Assembly (NCBI GenBank): GCA_023413605.1 | Contig: JAEZPL010000418.1 | Coordinates: forward strand, 1-5,587 | From: Pseudomonadota bacterium | GTDB taxonomy: Bacteria; Pseudomonadota; Alphaproteobacteria; Azospirillales; Azospirillaceae | Direction of reading: 5' to 3' | Length of the DNA: 5,587 nucleotides | Part shown: piece after piece, positions 4,942-5,587 of the stretch | Numbering within the stretch: the stretch's first letter is position 1 | Layout: every line of letters begins with the position of its first letter | The notes under the pieces: model-generated | What the model was told of the DNA's origin: nothing | Database searches by the model: none | The model's input: only the letters and a program-made list of their open reading frames with translations | Translations under genes and position numbers: made by a program

Positions 4942-4980
4942 ACCGAAAGCGTTTGATGGAAGCCATCAAACGCTTTCGGT
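4942..4980. repeat. Perfect 18-bp palindromic repeat before recG
   Basis: ACCGAAAGCGTTTGATGG (4942-4959) is followed by AAG and its exact reverse complement (4963-4980). It would fold as a very stable 3-base-loop hairpin in RNA or as a cruciform in DNA. It is less GC-rich than its surroundings and abuts the in-frame ATG at 4981. Perfection over 18 bp suggests a mobile REP or MITE-like intergenic element, a bidirectional structure or a protein-binding dyad. Copies elsewhere in the genome would tell which. Confidence 0.7.
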
Positions 4981-5025
4981 ATGAATGGGGTCCGGCCCCG
5001 TATCCCCCGCGAGACCAAACCTCCC

Positions 5026-5587
5026 GTGCGTCCCGTCGTCCTCTTTCCCCTGTTCAAGCCGGTGACCGTGCTTCCCGGCCTTGGCCCCCGTCTGGGCAAG
5101 CTGGTCGAGAAGCTGGCCGGCGAGCATGTCGTCGACCTGCTGTGGCACCTGCCGTCGGGCATCATCGACCGGCGCTTTTCGCCGAAGATCGCCCAGGCGC
5201 CCAACGGACGCATCGCGACGTTGACCGTGCGCGTCGATTCGCACGCGGCTCCGGTCAATCCGCGCCATCCCTACAAGGTCCGCTGCACCGACGAAACCGG
5301 GGTTCTGGAGCTGATCTATTTCCATGTGAAGGGCGACTGGCTGGAACGGCAGCTTCCGACCGGCAAGACGGTGGTGGTGGCGGGCAAGGTGGAGTGGTTC
5401 CACGACACGCCGCAGATCACCCACCCCGACGCCGTGGTCCCGCTGGAATCCAAGGACGAGATCGAGGCGGTGGAGCCGGTCTATCCGATGACCGCCGGTC
5501 TGCCGGCCAAGACCTTGCGCAAGGCCGTGCGCGCCATGCTGAACGACGTGCCGGAACTGCCCGAATGGCAGGACGCCGCGTGGCGCG
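5026..5587 (+). CDS. recG: ATP-dependent DNA helicase RecG, N-terminal part
   Basis: The first 187 codons of a gene that runs off the window. RecG is a superfamily 2 helicase that remodels stalled forks and branched DNA. The visible part includes the helical lead-in with a VLPGLGPRLGKLVEKL segment (residues 15-30), DLLWHLPSGIIDRR (37-50) and the OB-fold wedge domain (about 60-145), which grips the branch point. It then reaches VEPVYPMTAGLPAKTLRKAV (149-168), the conserved linker towards the helicase core; the E. coli protein has VYPTTEG at this place. The Walker and DEAH motifs lie beyond the window. I chose GTG 5026 because the protein then starts MRPVVLFPLF, as I recall for alphaproteobacterial RecG. 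An upstream in-frame ATG at 4981 would add 15 residues, but it directly follows the perfect hairpin and so has no free ribosome binding site. The site before GTG 5026 is also weak. Confidence 0.9.
   Translation, partial: MRPVVLFPLFKPVTVLPGLGPRLGKLVEKLAGEHVVDLLWHLPSGIIDRRFSPKIAQAPNGRIATLTVRVDSHAAPVNPRHPYKVRCTDETGVLELIYFHVKGDWLERQLPTGKTVVVAGKVEWFHDTPQITHPDAVVPLESKDEIEAVEPVYPMTAGLPAKTLRKAVRAMLNDVPELPEWQDAAWR

Larger units (their letters stand above)
4542..5025. other. Gene-free interval between hss and recG, dense in inverted repeats
   Basis: I find no credible protein gene on either strand in these 484 bases. Small ORFs present lack ribosome binding sites or run through repeats. The stretch contains several inverted repeats, listed separately, and a TATAAA at 4621-4626 with no matching -35 element. 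It presumably contains the recG promoter, but I cannot assign one. No known ncRNA signature (tmRNA, SRP RNA, RNase P, tRNA) is recognisable by eye. Confidence 0.6.

Noticed and set aside
4953..4969. FNR/FixK-like box (TTGAT...ATCAA) in the recG palindrome
   Set aside because: The half-sites are 7 bases apart instead of the 4 required, and they are explained by the larger 18-bp palindrome.

Overview
The window is high-GC bacterial DNA, with G or C at most third codon positions. It looks chromosomal and probably comes from an alphaproteobacterium of the Rhodospirillales, Azospirillum-like. That placement is inferred from protein character (the RecG N-terminus, a homospermidine synthase, a beta/alpha-barrel ornithine decarboxylase) and not from any search. 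All five protein genes I can support are on the plus strand. No insertion sequence, tRNA, rRNA or CRISPR is visible.

Layout: (1) 1-188, the 3' end of an acireductone dioxygenase gene (mtnD, methionine salvage). (2) 343-1167, a 274-residue protein made of two consecutive hemerythrin domains, each with a full set of di-iron ligands. (3) 1168-1656, a 489-base non-coding stretch that reads as a long structured leader for the next gene. It holds a possible 11-codon leader peptide rich in arginine codons (1432-1467) and a set of mutually exclusive stem segments just before the ribosome binding site. (4) 1657-2919, a fold-type III (alanine racemase-fold) PLP-dependent ornithine/lysine-type decarboxylase with an unusual N-terminal extension. 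(5) 2920-3074, a short gap with two hairpins. (6) 3075-4493, homospermidine synthase (hss), followed by a clear rho-independent terminator. (7) 4542-5025, a gene-free stretch packed with inverted repeats and ending in a perfect 18-bp palindrome. (8) 5026 to the window end, the N-terminal third or less of the DNA helicase RecG.

The functional core is polyamine synthesis. The decarboxylase should make putrescine from ornithine, and Hss joins two putrescines (or putrescine and spermidine) into sym-homospermidine without needing decarboxylated S-adenosylmethionine. The hemerythrin protein (O2, iron or redox sensing or storage) has no obvious link to that pathway. The main candidates for undescribed biology are regulatory: the decarboxylase leader with its mini-ORF and alternative hairpins, the hairpin-bearing hss leader, and the palindromic block before recG.
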